This document shows positions 5,833 to 6,552 of a stretch of 6,552 nucleotides of DNA, in pieces. The stretch is from a bacterium HR32 (GTDB lineage: Bacteria > Sysuimicrobiota > Sysuimicrobiia > Sysuimicrobiales > Sysuimicrobiaceae): the NCBI GenBank assembly GCA_002898935.1, contig BEII01000100.1, positions 1-6,552 on the forward strand, given 5' to 3'. Made by a program: the position numbers and the translations under genes. Position 1 is the stretch's first letter. Each line of letters starts with the position of its first letter. The notes under the pieces are model-generated. The model was not told the origin of the DNA. It did not search any database and saw nothing but the letters and a program-made list of their open reading frames with translations.

Positions 5833-6552
5833 ATGGACCGCGTGCAGACCCAGGCCACCATCGAGGCCCTCCTGACCGAGACGCGGCGGTTCCCTCCTCC
5901 ACCCGAGTTCGCCGGGCGCGCCAACGTCCGCGACCCGGGGGTGTACGAGGAGGCGGAGCGCGACCCCGAGGCGTTCTGGGCCAAGCACGCCGACGCGGAG
6001 CTCTCCTGGTTCCGCAAGTGGGACCGGGTGCTGGAGTGGGACGCCCCGTGGGCCAAGTGGTTCGTGGGCGGGCAGCTGAACGTCTCGTACAACTGCGTGG
6101 ACCGGCACACCCAGACGTGGCGCCGGACGAAGGCGGCCATCGTCTGGGAGGGCGAGCCGGGCGACAGCCGGGTCCTCACGTACCTGGACCTGCACCGGGA
6201 GGTCCAGCGGTTCAGTAACGTGCTGCGCAGCCTCGGGGTGCAGAAGGGCGACCGGGTGACCATCTACATGGGGATGGTGCCCGAGCTCCCCATCGCCATG
6301 CTCGCCTGCGCCCGCATCGGGGCCCCGCACAGCGTGGTGTTCGGCGGGTTCAGCGCCGACGCGCTGGCAGGCCGGATCCAGGACGCGCAGGCCAAGGTGC
6401 TCGTGACTCAGGACGGCGCGTGGCGGCGCGGACAGGTGGTACCCCTCAAGCAGTTCGCGGACCAGGCCCTGGAGAGCTGCCCTTCGGTGGAGAAGGTGGT
6501 GGTGTTGCGGCGGGCAGGGAACGAGGTGGCGATGAAGGCCGGCCGCGACCTG
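5833..6552 (+). CDS. acs: Acetyl-coenzyme A synthetase, N-terminal part (cut by window end)
   Basis: 240 codons are open to the window edge. The N-terminal ACAS_N region is clear (about residues 35-95): VYEEAERDPEAFWAKHA, WDRVLEWDAPWAKWFVGG and NVSYNCVDRH. Then come the start of the AMP-binding domain, LTYLDLHREVQRFSNVLRSL, KGDRVTIYMGMVPELPIAML and RIGAPHSVVFGGFSADALAGRI. This is the standard acetyl-CoA synthetase pattern (ATP + acetate + CoA to acetyl-CoA, AMP and PPi), and closer to textbook Acs than the upstream paralogue. The catalytic TSGTTGxPK, WWQTETGG and PxxxxGK motifs lie beyond the window. The ATG is preceded by GAGGAAAGGGGG (5814-5825). A GTG at 5764 overlapping the previous stop is in frame and would add 23 residues, but the ATG fits the family better. 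The 65-nt gap to the upstream gene shows no convincing terminator, so both synthetases are probably in one operon. Confidence 0.93.
   Translation, partial: MDRVQTQATIEALLTETRRFPPPPEFAGRANVRDPGVYEEAERDPEAFWAKHADAELSWFRKWDRVLEWDAPWAKWFVGGQLNVSYNCVDRHTQTWRRTKAAIVWEGEPGDSRVLTYLDLHREVQRFSNVLRSLGVQKGDRVTIYMGMVPELPIAMLACARIGAPHSVVFGGFSADALAGRIQDAQAKVLVTQDGAWRRGQVVPLKQFADQALESCPSVEKVVVLRRAGNEVAMKAGRDL

Overview
This is a GC-rich bacterial window (G/C strongly favoured at third codon positions, with many long shadow ORFs as a result). It carries most of an acetate or short-chain carboxylate uptake and activation locus, with a divergent signalling pair. Nothing in it looks mobile or phage-like. The sequence does not fix the organism; high GC, TTG starts and this gene content would suit a deep-branching or thermophilic Gram-positive-like lineage, but that is a guess.

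Minus strand, left side (1-1439): a LytS-type sensor histidine kinase gene (162-1439), followed one base downstream by the first 53 codons of a second gene (1-160). The second gene's N-terminus resembles the cyclic-nucleotide-binding domain that opens the CBS/DUF294 nucleotidyltransferase-like signalling proteins often found beside this kind of symporter. Tight spacing suggests translational coupling.

Divergent intergenic region (1440-1700): a 261-bp stretch with a plausible sigma-70-like promoter for the rightward genes, an inverted repeat just upstream of it, and small hairpins near the ribosome binding sites of both flanking genes. Both flanking genes appear to start with TTG.

Plus strand, right side (1701-6552): a tightly packed operon. 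It encodes the small subunit (DUF4212) and large subunit (SSS family, VC_2705-like) of a two-component sodium/substrate symporter, then two consecutive AMP-forming acyl-CoA synthetases. The first synthetase is a divergent Acs-like enzyme. The second is a canonical acetyl-CoA synthetase cut by the window edge. The likely division of labour is import of a carboxylate such as acetate by the symporter, conversion to acyl-CoA by the synthetases, and control by the divergent kinase/CNB pair.

The most notable points are: (i) the first synthetase has no usable start codon in its own frame, while an ATG 12 nt after the symporter stop lies in another frame, so one base seems to be missing near 3942-3944; (ii) the symporter large subunit has a textbook EF-hand-like calcium-binding loop between membrane segments; (iii) the kinase has a LytS-type GAF-like and catalytic core but a much shortened membrane domain, and no response regulator is visible. 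No unambiguously new system is seen.
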